Below are positions 7,852 to 16,107 of a stretch of 56,198 nt of DNA, one piece after another. The DNA comes from an uncultured Clostridia bacterium (GTDB lineage: Bacteria; Bacillota; Clostridia; Christensenellales; Aristaeellaceae): NCBI GenBank assembly GCA_946627565.1, contig CAMOVR010000006.1, positions 1 to 56,198 of the forward strand, given 5' to 3'. How positions within the stretch are numbered: position 1 is the first letter of the stretch; each line of letters begins with the position of its first letter. The position numbers and the translations under genes are program-made. Below the pieces are notes generated by a model that had not been told where the DNA came from, ran no database searches, and worked only from the letters and a program-made list of their open reading frames with translations.

Positions 7852-9132
7852 ATGGTTCAGGCAATTGTTGGCGCAAACTGGGGCGACGAAGGCAAAGGAA
7901 AGGTTACCGACCTGCTTGCTGAAAAGAGCGATGTGGTAGTGCGCTTTCAGGGCGGCGCCAATGCAGGACATACCATTATCAATGATTATGGACGTTTTTC
8001 CCTGCATCTGCTTCCCTCCGGTGTGTTCCACAGCCATGTGACAAATGTGATCGGCCCGGGTGTGGCACTGAACGTGGACGCCCTGCTCAGGGAACTGGCC
8101 AGTCTGACGGAAGCGGGCGTGCCTGCACCGAAACTGCTGGTGTCTGACCGCTGTCAGGTCATGATGCCCTTCCATGTGGACTTCGACAAGTTCGAGGAAG
8201 AAAGGCTGGGCAAACAGTCCTTCGGTTCCACCAAGTCGGGTATTGCACCCTTCTATTCCGATAAATTCGCCAAGACGGGCATTCAGGTCTGCCAGCTGTA
8301 TGATCATGACATTCTCCGGCAGCGCCTTGAGATATCCCTGGTCAAGAAAAACGTGCTGCTCCGGGAACTGTACGGGAAGCCTGAAGTGGATCTTGACAGC
8401 CTCATGGATGAACTGATTCAGATGGCGGAGAAGCTCAAGCCCATGGTGGCGGACACCACCCGTTTCCTGATGCAGGCTGACCGGGAAGGAAAAACCATTC
8501 TGCTGGAGGGCCAGCTGGGCACGCTGCGTGACCCGGACCACGGCATCTATCCCTATACCACCTCCTCCTCGCCCCTGGCGGCCTTCGGCTGCATCGGCGC
8601 AGGTCTCAGCCCCATGTCCATGAAGAAGATTTACGCCGTCACCAAGGCCTATTCCAGCGCTGTAGGCGCAGGCCCTTTTGTCAGCGAGATCTTCGGGGAT
8701 GCCGCCAAGGAACTCAGGGACCGGGGCGGTGACCGGGGCGAATACGGTGCCACCACCGGACGGCCCAGGTCCGTGGGCTGGTTTGACGCGGTGGCCACCC
8801 GCTACGGCGCCATGGTCCAGGGAGCCACGGAACTGGTGCTGACCAATCTGGACGTGCTGAGCTATCTTGACGAGATTCCGGTGTGCGTTGCCTATAAGAC
8901 GGCGGAAGGAGAGACCATCACCGACTTCCCCACCACCCCCACCCTCATGCACTGCACGCCCGTGCTGGATTCCCTGCCCGGATGGAAGACGGATATCCGG
9001 GGCATCATGAAGTATGAGGACCTGCCGGAAAACTGCCGGAAGTATGTGGACTTTATCGAGCGCTCTGCCGGTGTGCCCATTCACATGGTCTCAAACGGCC
9101 CCAAGCGTTCGGATATCCTGTACAGATTCTGA
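7852..9132 (+). CDS. purA: Adenylosuccinate synthase
   Basis: This 426-residue enzyme makes adenylosuccinate from IMP, aspartate and GTP, the first step from IMP to AMP. The N-terminal P-loop-like GDEGKGK (about 11-17) and GGANAGHT (catalytic His) are present, as are the substrate segments LLEGQLG and TTGRPRSVGW and the ending SNGPKRSDILY. The length is typical. GAGGAGG lies 9 bases before the ATG. It stands alone behind its own promoter with a PurBox-like pair. The next gene, hisH, begins 275 bases downstream. Confidence 0.97.
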   Translation: MVQAIVGANWGDEGKGKVTDLLAEKSDVVVRFQGGANAGHTIINDYGRFSLHLLPSGVFHSHVTNVIGPGVALNVDALLRELASLTEAGVPAPKLLVSDRCQVMMPFHVDFDKFEEERLGKQSFGSTKSGIAPFYSDKFAKTGIQVCQLYDHDILRQRLEISLVKKNVLLRELYGKPEVDLDSLMDELIQMAEKLKPMVADTTRFLMQADREGKTILLEGQLGTLRDPDHGIYPYTTSSSPLAAFGCIGAGLSPMSMKKIYAVTKAYSSAVGAGPFVSEIFGDAAKELRDRGGDRGEYGATTGRPRSVGWFDAVATRYGAMVQGATELVLTNLDVLSYLDEIPVCVAYKTAEGETITDFPTTPTLMHCTPVLDSLPGWKTDIRGIMKYEDLPENCRKYVDFIERSAGVPIHMVSNGPKRSDILYRF

Positions 9133-9407
9133 GATAGGATAGACTGCTACACGTAAACCTTTGCTTACAGGCTCCGGGATTTGCTTGACGGACAGACGCA
9201 TATACGGAAATCATGAAAGACCTCTTTCAGATCTCCTGTCAGACCTTTGGAATGCCTTACCGGAATCGGGCAGGACGAACCTGCGGAAGATAATCTTCAG
9301 CAGGCCGCGCCGCACATTCCGGAAAGGATTTCTTCTTTTCTCGCTGTTTTCTTTATGTGCATATCATGCATGCATCCCTCCAGGGATGCGAAAGGGAAGA
9401 AATCTGG
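9133..9407. other. purA-hisH spacer with several small hairpins
   Basis: This 275-base gap holds TGAAAGA-CC-TCTTTCA (9213-9228), GCAGG-ACGAA-CCTGC, and GCATCCCT-CC-AGGGATGC (9372-9389) next to the hisH ribosome site. I see no T-box antiterminator motif and no His-codon leader peptide. An 87-codon reading frame here has no family features and is not called. Confidence 0.4.
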
Positions 9408-10028
9408 ATGATCGGAATCATTGATTATGGCATGGGCAATCTGCGCAGCGTGCAGAAAGCCTTTGCGTATCTGGGCTTTGACGCCCGGATTGTGCAGGAT
9501 CCCGAAAAGCTCATGGAAATGGACCGGGTGGTGCTGCCGGGTGTGGGTGCTTTCCGGGATGCCATGCTGAGGCTCAGGGAAACGGGCATGGACAGGGCCG
9601 TGCTTGACTTTGCCGCAAAGGGCAGACCCCTGATGGGGATCTGCCTGGGCATGCAGATGATGTTTGATCTGAGCACCGAGAACGGTTCAGATGAAGGCCT
9701 GCATCTGTTTCACGGGACCATAGAGCGCCTGAAGGGCGGGGATGGCCTCAAGATCCCCCATATGGGATGGAACACCATTCAGACAAGGCCTTCGATTCTT
9801 TTCGAAGGAAATGAAACAGAAAATGCGAATGAAGGCCCTGCTGTCTATTTCGTGCACTCCTACTGCGCCCCGGAAGTGAACGGGGATACCGCGGCGGTGT
9901 GCACCTACGGGCAGACCTTTACGGCGGCGGTGTGCCGGGACAATATATGTGCCACCCAGTTCCATCCGGAGAAAAGCGGCGAAGCGGGCCTGAAGATGCT
10001 CAGGCGCTTTGCCACATGGGAGGGATAG
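9408..10028 (+). CDS. hisH: Imidazole glycerol phosphate synthase, glutamine amidotransferase subunit
   Basis: This 206-residue class-I glutamine amidotransferase supplies ammonia to HisF in histidine biosynthesis. The nucleophile Cys lies in [10 protein letters not shown] and the His/Glu pair in [10 protein letters not shown] near the C-terminus. The start at 9408 ([11 protein letters not shown]) matches the family N-terminus; the earlier GTG at 9357 adds residues without homology. A hairpin sits just before the ribosome site. The gene is followed after one base by hisF, so translation is likely coupled. Confidence 0.95.
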   Translation: MIGIIDYGMGNLRSVQKAFAYLGFDARIVQDPEKLMEMDRVVLPGVGAFRDAMLRLRETGMDRAVLDFAAKGRPLMGICLGMQMMFDLSTENGSDEGLHLFHGTIERLKGGDGLKIPHMGWNTIQTRPSILFEGNETENANEGPAVYFVHSYCAPEVNGDTAAVCTYGQTFTAAVCRDNICATQFHPEKSGEAGLKMLRRFATWEG

Positions 10029-10029
10029 C

Positions 10030-10797
10030 ATGCTGACCAGGAGAATCATTCCATGCCTGGACATCCGGGACGGCCGGGTGGTCAAAGGCGTGAACTTTAC
10101 CGGCATCCGGGACGCAGGCGACCCGGTGGAGGCCGCGGTGCGATATAACCGGGAAGGCGCGGATGAGCTGGTGCTGCTGGACATCAATGCCAGCCACGAG
10201 GGACGTTCCACCATGCTGGATGTGGTCAGCCGGGTGGCAGAGCAGGTATTCATTCCCTTTACCGTGGGCGGCGGCATCTCAGATATGGAACAGATCCGCC
10301 AGCTGCTGAAACTGGGTGCGGATAAGGTTTCCATCAATTCCCCCGCGGTGCGCAGGCCGGAGTTCATCAACGAGGCGGCAGACCGCTTCGGCAGCCAGTG
10401 CATTGTGCTGGCCATGGATGTCCGGGCCCGCCAGGGCGGCTGGGACGTGTATGTAAACGGCGGGAGGATCAACACGGGAAAGGACGCCTGTGCCTGGGCC
10501 GAGGAGGGTGTCAGGCGGGGAGCCGGTGAAATCCTTCTGACCAGCATGGACACCGACGGGGTTCAGAACGGCTTTGCCCTGGATGTGACCAGGACCATAG
10601 CGGATCTGGTGCCGGTGCCGGTGATTGCCAGCGGCGGCGCAGGCAAAAAAGAACATTTCCTGGATGTGCTGACCGAGGGCCACGCGGATGCGGCCCTGGC
10701 TGCGACTCTTTTCCATTACGGCATTCTGCCGATACCGGAGCTCAAGGCATATCTTGCCGCATCCGGTGTTCCGGTCCGTGAAACGGGAGGCGTGTGA
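10030..10797 (+). CDS. hisF: Imidazole glycerol phosphate synthase, cyclase subunit
   Basis: This 255-residue TIM-barrel cyclase converts PRFAR and ammonia to imidazole glycerol phosphate and AICAR. The catalytic Asp residues are present in IPCLD (about residue 11) and AMD (about 130), together with TVGGGI and the phosphate-binding IASGGAG. The start at ATG 10030 is one base after the hisH stop. It pairs physically with HisH. It uses [11 protein letters not shown] where most homologues have a Thr in place of the Asn; this is a small change in a conserved loop. Confidence 0.96.
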   Translation: MLTRRIIPCLDIRDGRVVKGVNFTGIRDAGDPVEAAVRYNREGADELVLLDINASHEGRSTMLDVVSRVAEQVFIPFTVGGGISDMEQIRQLLKLGADKVSINSPAVRRPEFINEAADRFGSQCIVLAMDVRARQGGWDVYVNGGRINTGKDACAWAEEGVRRGAGEILLTSMDTDGVQNGFALDVTRTIADLVPVPVIASGGAGKKEHFLDVLTEGHADAALAATLFHYGILPIPELKAYLAASGVPVRETGGV

Positions 10798-10798
10798 C

Positions 10799-11863
10799 AT
10801 GGCGTATGAATCATCTCTGGCGGCCAGCCTGATTCCCTATACCGCAGGCGAACAGCCCGGGGACGGCAGCAAATGGATCAAGCTCAACACCAACGAGAAT
10901 CCCTATCCGCCATCCCCGGAAGTGGCAAAAGCCCTGGCCGGAAAGGAAGAAAGCCTGCGGCTGTATCCGGACATGGACGCCACAGCCCTGCGCAGGGCTG
11001 CTTCCAGGGTCTTTTCCGTTTCCCCGGAACAGGTGTTCTGCGGCAACGGATCCGATGAAGTGCTGGCCTTTGCCTTTGCCGGTTTTTTTGCGGGAAAGGA
11101 CGTTTACACGCCGGAAATCGGGTATTCCTTCTATCCTGTGTATGCGGACCTGTTTGGCGTGCATTTAAGGCGCGTGCCCATGCATCCGGACTTTACCGTG
11201 GATACGGAAGGCCTTATGCAGGGCGGGCCCATTGTACTGGCCAATCCCAATGCACCCACCAGCCTGGGGCTTGGCATGGGGGAAATCCGGAAGCTGGCAG
11301 CCCATGCGAAGGATGCGGGGGAAATCCTGCTGGTGGACGAAGCCTATGCGGATTTTGCAGAGGAAAATGCCCTTTCCCTGCTTAAGGAATTTCCCAATCT
11401 GCTCATTGTCCGCACCTTCTCCAAGGGGTACAGTCTGGCCGGCATGCGCATCGGGTTTGCACTGGGACATGAGGACCTGATCCGGACGCTGAAAAAGGTC
11501 AGGGATTCCTTTAACTCCTATCCCCTGGACAGGCTGGCCCAGGCGGCGGGTGAGGCAGCCATGCTGGATACCGCCTACCATGCCCGCACCACCGCGGATA
11601 TCATCGCGGCCCGGGAGGAAACCCGCAGACGGCTTACAGAAGCGGGCGTCGAGGTCCTTCCGAGTCAGACCAATTTCCTGTTTGTGCGGGCGGATGCCCG
11701 GGACGCATCCCGGGTACAGCGCGCGCTCAGGGAAGAAAAAATCCTGGTCCGGCATTTTTCCTCTCCATCCCTTGCACCCTATCTCCGGGTGTCCATCGGC
11801 ACCATGGAAGAGATGCAGACGGTGGCAGATGCCCTGATCCGTGCAATCCAGAGGGAAGCATAA
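10799..11863 (+). CDS. hisC: Histidinol-phosphate aminotransferase
   Basis: This 354-residue PLP-dependent class I/II aminotransferase has the N-terminal LNTNENPYPPSPEV typical of HisC, the PLP aspartate region NPNAPTS and DEAYADF, the Schiff-base lysine in RTFSKGYSLAGMRIG, and the C-terminal arginine in YLRVSIGT. It catalyses imidazole acetol phosphate to histidinol phosphate. The start overlaps closely with the end of hisF (one base between stop and ATG). Only H, F and C of the pathway are here; the rest must be elsewhere if the pathway is complete. Confidence 0.95.
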   Translation: MAYESSLAASLIPYTAGEQPGDGSKWIKLNTNENPYPPSPEVAKALAGKEESLRLYPDMDATALRRAASRVFSVSPEQVFCGNGSDEVLAFAFAGFFAGKDVYTPEIGYSFYPVYADLFGVHLRRVPMHPDFTVDTEGLMQGGPIVLANPNAPTSLGLGMGEIRKLAAHAKDAGEILLVDEAYADFAEENALSLLKEFPNLLIVRTFSKGYSLAGMRIGFALGHEDLIRTLKKVRDSFNSYPLDRLAQAAGEAAMLDTAYHARTTADIIAAREETRRRLTEAGVEVLPSQTNFLFVRADARDASRVQRALREEKILVRHFSSPSLAPYLRVSIGTMEEMQTVADALIRAIQREA

Positions 11864-11864
11864 C

Positions 11865-11892
11865 AAAAAAAGCAGTCACATGACTGCTTTTT
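11865..11892. terminator. Bidirectional terminator between hisC and tadA
   Basis: A7-GCAGTCA-CA-TGACTGC-T5 forms a perfect stem with A and T tracts on either side, suiting the ends of both converging genes. Confidence 0.9.
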
Positions 11893-11895
11893 CCG

Positions 11896-12354
11896 TCAGG
11901 GCTCCTTTTCCCTGCGGCTTTCAAAGAAAGAGGAGAGCTGCTGTGCGCATGCATCCTCAAGGACACCGCTTTGCCAGCGTGTCCTGGCATGAAAGGCGGG
12001 ATCTGCCGGCAGGTCATAGACGGATCCGCAGCACCCCACTGCGGGATCCGACGCGCCGTAGACGCACCTGGAAAGCCTGGACATGACCATGGCACCGGCG
12101 CACATGGGACAGGGTTCCAGGGTGACATACAGGGTGCAGTCCTGAAGCCGCCAGTCTCCCAGCGCTTCAGCGGCCTGACGGATGCAGAGCATTTCGGCAT
12201 GGGCCGTGGGATCGTGCCGGGTTTCCCTGAGATTGTGGGCCCGGGCCAGGATTTTTCCGTTTTTTACCAGGACGGCGCCCACCGGGGTTTCCCCCTTCCG
12301 GGCCGCTTCCTGTGCCTGCTCAAGGGCGAGCAGCATGCCTTCTGTATCAGTCAT
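11896..12354 (-). CDS. tadA: tRNA-specific adenosine deaminase
   Basis: This 152-residue zinc deaminase converts A34 to inosine in tRNA-Arg. The zinc and proton-shuttle motif HAEM (about 53-56) and PCPMCAGAM (about 82-90) are both intact. GGAGG lies four bases before the ATG. It diverges from the Y-family polymerase gene across a 50-base gap, so their promoters must overlap. Confidence 0.95.
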   Translation of the reverse strand: MTDTEGMLLALEQAQEAARKGETPVGAVLVKNGKILARAHNLRETRHDPTAHAEMLCIRQAAEALGDWRLQDCTLYVTLEPCPMCAGAMVMSRLSRCVYGASDPAVGCCGSVYDLPADPAFHARTRWQSGVLEDACAQQLSSFFESRREKEP

Positions 12355-12404
12355 GGGGCCTCCTACAAACTCTTAGTCTTATGAAAGCAACGGGGGTGTA
12401 CGGC

Positions 12405-13787
12405 ATGGAGAGAACCTATTTTGCCATCGACCTGAAAAGCTTTTACGCCTCCGTGGAGTGCGTTTCCCGGGGGCTTGACCCGCTCACGGCGCCTCTGGTG
12501 GTGGCGGACGAATCGCGTACGGACAAAACCATCTGTCTTGCCGTGTCGCCGGCGCTGAAAGCCTTTGGAATCCCGGGGCGTGCCCGCCTGTTTGAGGTGA
12601 AACAGAAGCTCAGGGATATTAAGGCCCGGGACGGGAGAAAGATCGACCTGTTCATTGCACCGCCCAACATGGCCCGGTACATGGAGGTGTCTGCGGATGT
12701 CTATAAGGTCTATCTCAGGTATGCGGCAAAGGAGGAGATCCATGTCTACTCCATTGACGAAGTCTTCATGGATGCGACGGAGAGCCTGCCCATGTATGGC
12801 GTTCCTCCCAGGGAACTGGCGGGAAGGATCATACGGGATGTGTATCAGGCTACCGGCATTACCGCCACGGCGGGGATCGGGACGAACCTGTATCTGGCAA
12901 AGGTTGCCATGGACATCCTGGCCAAGCATGCCCCTGCTGACCGTGACGGGGTGCGCATGGCCCAGCTGAACGAAAGAACATACAGGGAACAGCTCTGGTC
13001 CTGGCGCCCCCTGACGGCCTTCTGGCGCATCGGCCGGGGGATTGCCGCAAAACTTGAAAGCAACGGCATGTACACCATGGGGGATGTGGCCAGACGCAGT
13101 CTGAGCGATGAGGAAGGCCTCTACCGGCTCTTCGGGGTGGATGCAGAACTGCTCATTGACCATGCCTGGGGAAAGGAACCCTGCGGTATGGAACATATAA
13201 AAGCCTTCCGACCCAGAAAGCATTCCACCGGCTCCGGACAGGTGCTGCCCTGTCCCTACGATGTGGTCCAGACCCGGCTGATTGTGCAGGAAATGACGGA
13301 AGAGCTGGTGCTGGAACTGGCGGAGAAGCATCTTGTAACGGATGCGGTGAGCCTGGTGGTCAACTATGACCGGGAGAACCTGAGGGAGGGCCGGTACGAA
13401 GGCAGGACGGCAAAGGATTTCTACGGCAGGGAAGTGCCGGAGAAGAGCCATGCCACGGCACATCTGCCGTCTCTCACCAGGTCCACATCCCAGATCATGG
13501 AGGCGGTTCTCAGGGCCTATGATGCCATGGCGGATCCGGGCCTGACGGTACGGGCCGTGTATCTGACGGCGGACCGGGTGGAAAGCGATGAGGCTGCCTT
13601 TGTGCAGCTTGACATGTTCACGGACCGGAAGAAGACCGAGAAGGAAGAACGCCTCCAGCAGACCATGCTTAAGCTGCGGGACCGGTTCGGCAGCAATGTG
13701 CTGCTCAAGGGAACGGATCTTAAGGAAGGCGCCAGGGCCCGGGAGAGAAACGGCCAGATCGGGGGGCATAAGCGTGAGAGCATATGA
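12405..13787 (+). CDS. Y-family DNA polymerase, UmuC/UvrX type
   Basis: This 460-residue translesion polymerase has the N-terminal metal motif FAIDLKSFYASVEC, the second catalytic motif YSIDEVFMD (about 120), then helix-hairpin-helix (about 205-230) and little-finger regions. The C-terminus ends in a family-like charged tail (MFTDRKKTEKEERLQQ). ATG 12405 is preferred because GGGGGTG lies about seven bases upstream and the protein then starts with the conserved ERTYFAID; ATG 12381 is possible. The downstream YolD-like gene overlaps its end, a pairing common in Firmicutes. I see no LexA box by eye. Confidence 0.9.
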   Translation: MERTYFAIDLKSFYASVECVSRGLDPLTAPLVVADESRTDKTICLAVSPALKAFGIPGRARLFEVKQKLRDIKARDGRKIDLFIAPPNMARYMEVSADVYKVYLRYAAKEEIHVYSIDEVFMDATESLPMYGVPPRELAGRIIRDVYQATGITATAGIGTNLYLAKVAMDILAKHAPADRDGVRMAQLNERTYREQLWSWRPLTAFWRIGRGIAAKLESNGMYTMGDVARRSLSDEEGLYRLFGVDAELLIDHAWGKEPCGMEHIKAFRPRKHSTGSGQVLPCPYDVVQTRLIVQEMTEELVLELAEKHLVTDAVSLVVNYDRENLREGRYEGRTAKDFYGREVPEKSHATAHLPSLTRSTSQIMEAVLRAYDAMADPGLTVRAVYLTADRVESDEAAFVQLDMFTDRKKTEKEERLQQTMLKLRDRFGSNVLLKGTDLKEGARARERNGQIGGHKRESI

Positions 13788-14196
13788 GGACATCCTTGAC
13801 CGGGAAAGACCGGTGCATGAGGGCGATGCCTTTTCACAGCGCCATCCCCGGATGCCCCTTGAGGAGAGGGCAAAGATCTTTCTTCCCTTTGCTGCCCTGA
13901 AGGGTTTTGAAGACGTGATTGCCAGGAAAAACAGCCAGCTGGAAGAGAGACAGGAAGCGTCTGAAGATGAAATGGGACAGCTGGACCTGAAACTGCACGA
14001 GGCCATGAAAAAACTGAGGGAGGGCAGGGAAGTCCGTGTCCGGGTGCGTTATTTCCGGCCCGTCGGGGAAGACGGCCGGGGCGTAACGGAGGAGCGGGAA
14101 GGACGGCTTTCCCGGGTGGACGAAAACGGCAGGTGTCTGATCATGGAAGACATCCGTATCCCTTTCCGGATGATCCGGGAGATGGAAGAGACGTAA
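13774..14196 (+). CDS. YolD-like protein paired with the polymerase
   Basis: This 140-residue protein contains HPRMPLEERAKIFLPFAALKGFEDVI, the conserved YolD-like core (residues about 24-50), then a coiled, charged middle and a beta-rich tail (RVRVRYFRPV, IRIPFRMIREM). The GTG start at 13774 is deduced from GGGGGG seven bases upstream and from the fact that no in-frame ATG lies near. It overlaps the polymerase by 14 bases, so the two are probably made together. YolD-like proteins accompany UvrX/UmuC-type polymerases in Bacillus; the molecular role is not established. Confidence 0.8.
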   Translation: MRAYEDILDRERPVHEGDAFSQRHPRMPLEERAKIFLPFAALKGFEDVIARKNSQLEERQEASEDEMGQLDLKLHEAMKKLREGREVRVRVRYFRPVGEDGRGVTEEREGRLSRVDENGRCLIMEDIRIPFRMIREMEET

Positions 14197-14222
14197 CGGA
14201 AACTAAGGACAGCATGTATTTT

Positions 14223-14252
14223 GAAAGCCCGGAGCGTATGCTTCGGGCTTTC
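14223..14252. terminator. Hairpin between the YolD-like gene and the converging deacetylase
   Basis: GAAAGCCCGGAGC-GTAT-GCTTCGGGCTTTC forms a long stem. The A and T ends on both sides fit a bidirectional terminator. Confidence 0.75.
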
Positions 14253-14283
14253 TTACATAACTTTTCAAACGATGAGAAGACGA

Positions 14284-15096
14284 TTATCTGAAGTAATCAT
14301 CCGGGTTGTATACGTATTTCTCCGGGGATGTTTCCACCTCCCGGGGCAGGCCGATGAGTTCTGCCACGGTGACGAATTCAAAGCCCTTTTCCAGGAGGAC
14401 GGGCACCAGCTGCCGGATGCATTCCACATCCTTCCTCCTGGCATGGTACAGCAGAATGGAACCGTTCTGTACCCGGGGGGCGGCCAGCACGGGATCCGTC
14501 TGGCTCACGTCCCAGTTGACCACATGGTCAAATCCGGCCAGCTTCAGGGCGGCGTAGGCCATGCGGGTGCTGCCGTTTTCGTCTTCCACCCGGCCGTAGG
14601 GCGGACGGAGCGTGCGGATGGGATAGTGGTATCCCAGCACCTGGTCCAGGACTTCCTGAGGCCGGAGAATCTGTGCCAGCAGGACCCTGGCATCCCCTTT
14701 ATTGATGGAAGCATGGCGCATGGTGTGGGTCCCGATTTCACAGCCGGCATCGATGACGGACTGCCAGAGCTCCCGGTCTTCCTCCTTGAGCACAAGGCCC
14801 AGGGGATAGAATGTCATGACGATTCCGAACTCCCTGCAGATTTCCAGGGTTTCCTCCACCTTGTCCAGCTCATAGCAGTCATCCATGGAAAGGGCGATTT
14901 TGTTCTCTTCCCGGGATCCGTAGCGAATGATAAAGGGCCATGGGTCATCCGTGGGGGCAGGGGTGGGTTCAGGTTCTGCTCCGGGTGCAGGCGTGGATTT
15001 TGGCGGGATAATGATCTGGATGACCGCCTCCGCCGGGGCCATGACGGGGAGAAGAAGGAGAAAAAGCATAAAAAAACAAAGGCAAGTACGTTTCAA
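14284..15096 (-). CDS. Exported polysaccharide deacetylase-like protein (TTG start)
   Basis: This 270-residue NodB-fold protein has a signal or anchor (LKRTCLCFFMLFLLLLPVM), a Pro/Thr-rich linker (about residues 33-50) and a catalytic domain. Motif 1 is degenerate (LSMDDCYE where active members have TFDDG), motif 2 is THTMRHAS (two histidines retained), motif 3 is RPPYG, and a late segment has LLYHARR. It probably still binds metal and acts on wall or exopolysaccharide, but the altered first motif makes activity uncertain. TTG 15096 is chosen because GGAGG lies eight bases upstream and no in-frame ATG precedes the signal sequence in a sensible place. It sits 30 bases behind RNase P RNA with no terminator between. 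Confidence 0.8.
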   Translation of the reverse strand: MKRTCLCFFMLFLLLLPVMAPAEAVIQIIIPPKSTPAPGAEPEPTPAPTDDPWPFIIRYGSREENKIALSMDDCYELDKVEETLEICREFGIVMTFYPLGLVLKEEDRELWQSVIDAGCEIGTHTMRHASINKGDARVLLAQILRPQEVLDQVLGYHYPIRTLRPPYGRVEDENGSTRMAYAALKLAGFDHVVNWDVSQTDPVLAAPRVQNGSILLYHARRKDVECIRQLVPVLLEKGFEFVTVAELIGLPREVETSPEKYVYNPDDYFR

Positions 15097-15126
15097 ATAT
15101 GAAACCTCCGTATGAACCTTTTCAGG

Positions 15127-15480
15127 GCATGCGAGCGTGACCGTAAGCCGAGTTCTGTCGAGGACGATCATCTATCCAGGTCTGGCGTTGCCGCGCAGAC
15201 TCAAGCGATTTCAGGAACACAGCGGGCCGCTGATCGTTCCCATCAATCTTGCACCGGGTGGGGTTTACAGCGCGGACGAGTCGCCAGGCCGCGGGTGAGC
15301 TCTTACCTCGCCTTTCCATCCTTACTGAAGACCGTTCATTTCTTCCCGGGCTTCAGCGGTCTGTTTCTGTTGCACTTTCCTTGGAGTTGCCTCCACCGGC
15401 TGTTAGCCGGCACCCTGCCCTGCGGTGCTCGGACTTTCCTCTTGCCTTGCGGCAAGCGATCGTCTGTTCACCTCGCATGC
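15127..15480 (-). ncRNA. rnpB: RNase P RNA
   Basis: This is the catalytic RNA that matures tRNA 5' ends. On the minus strand the ends pair as P1 (GCATGCGAG at 15480-15472 with CTCGCATGC at 15135-15127). The conserved blocks are recognisable: GAGGAAAGTCCGAGC near the 5' end, then GGTGCCGGCTAACAGCCGG, GATGGAAAGGCGAGGTAAGAG in the middle, and GAACTCGGCTTACGG near the 3' end. About 354 nt fits the length of bacterial class A molecules, which I infer rather than fold. A consensus promoter lies directly upstream. Confidence 0.95.
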
Positions 15481-15486
15481 CTTTTC

Positions 15487-15515
15487 ATCATAGCTTTTTG
15501 GCCATGGGATGTCAA
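15487..15515 (-). promoter_or_regulatory. rnpB promoter
   Basis: On the minus strand TTGACA (15510-15515) and TATGAT (15487-15492) are 17 bases apart. The start would fall at the P1 helix of RNase P RNA near 15480. Confidence 0.88.
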
Positions 15516-15517
15516 GC

Positions 15518-15546
15518 TTGCCAAACAGGCAGGGGGAGTGTACAAT
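15518..15546 (+). promoter_or_regulatory. rplI operon promoter
   Basis: TTGCCA (15518-15523) and TACAAT (15541-15546) are 17 bases apart. It is back to back with the rnpB promoter (only two bases between the -35 boxes), so the two polymerases may compete. Confidence 0.65.
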
Positions 15547-15629
15547 ACCGTGGCAGACATATAGATTTGGATATGATCCCTGGGGAACATCTGCCGGGGA
15601 CTGTTTCCTGTCAGAAAGAAGGTATAATC

Positions 15630-16082
15630 ATGAAGGTCATTCTGCTTCAGGATGTCAAGAATATCGGCAAAAGAGACGATATTGTCAATATATCGGACGG
15701 CTACGCCAGGAACTTCCTGTTCCCCAAGAAGCTGGCGGTGGAAGCCAAGCCCGGCGCCATGAAGGAAATCGAGAGAAAGCGGGCAGCTGAGGCTGCACGG
15801 GAAGCCGAGCGCAGGGCAGAGGCCCAGGAAAAGGCAAAGCAGCTGAAGGACCAGGGCGTCACGCTTCCCGTCAAGTGCGGTGAAAAGGGACGGCTGTACG
15901 GGTCCGTGACCACGGCGGAGATTGCCGACGAGCTGGAGAAGCAGTACGGCATCCGGGTGGACAAGAAAAAGATTGAACTGTCTGAACCCATCAAGCAGGT
16001 GGGGGATGTAACCATGAGCGTATGGCTCTACAGCGGCATCACCGCGCAGATGGTGGTCCATGTGGTGCCTGCTGCGAAATAA
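15630..16082 (+). CDS. rplI: 50S ribosomal protein L9
   Basis: This 150-residue L9 has the N-terminal domain MKVILLQDVKNIGKRDDIVNISDGYARNFLFPK (canonical GYARNFL), a long charged connecting helix (about 45-75, Glu/Ala/Arg rich) and the C-terminal rRNA-binding domain (GRLYGSVT and SEPIKQVG). The start is fixed by the family N-terminus and AGAAGG eight bases upstream. It leads an rplI-dnaB-yhaM operon, a common Firmicute order for the first two. Confidence 0.96.
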   Translation: MKVILLQDVKNIGKRDDIVNISDGYARNFLFPKKLAVEAKPGAMKEIERKRAAEAAREAERRAEAQEKAKQLKDQGVTLPVKCGEKGRLYGSVTTAEIADELEKQYGIRVDKKKIELSEPIKQVGDVTMSVWLYSGITAQMVVHVVPAAK

Positions 16083-16107
16083 GGAACGGCTATACTGAGG
16101 TGACAGC

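Noticed and set aside
7546-9084. 512-codon minus-strand frame opposite purA
   Set aside because: Shadow of purA; no domain, start site or promoter.
9133-9407. T-box or histidine attenuator before hisH
   Set aside because: No T-box GGTGG-type antiterminator, no specifier loop and no run of His codons followed by a terminator.
9161-9424. 87-codon frame between purA and hisH
   Set aside because: No ribosome site and no recognisable features; it runs into hisH in another frame.
12363-14006. 547-codon minus-strand frame opposite the Y-family polymerase
   Set aside because: Antisense shadow of a gene with clear catalytic motifs.
15621-15627. TATAAT directly before rplI as a promoter
   Set aside because: It lies three bases from the start codon; the real promoter is at 15518-15546.
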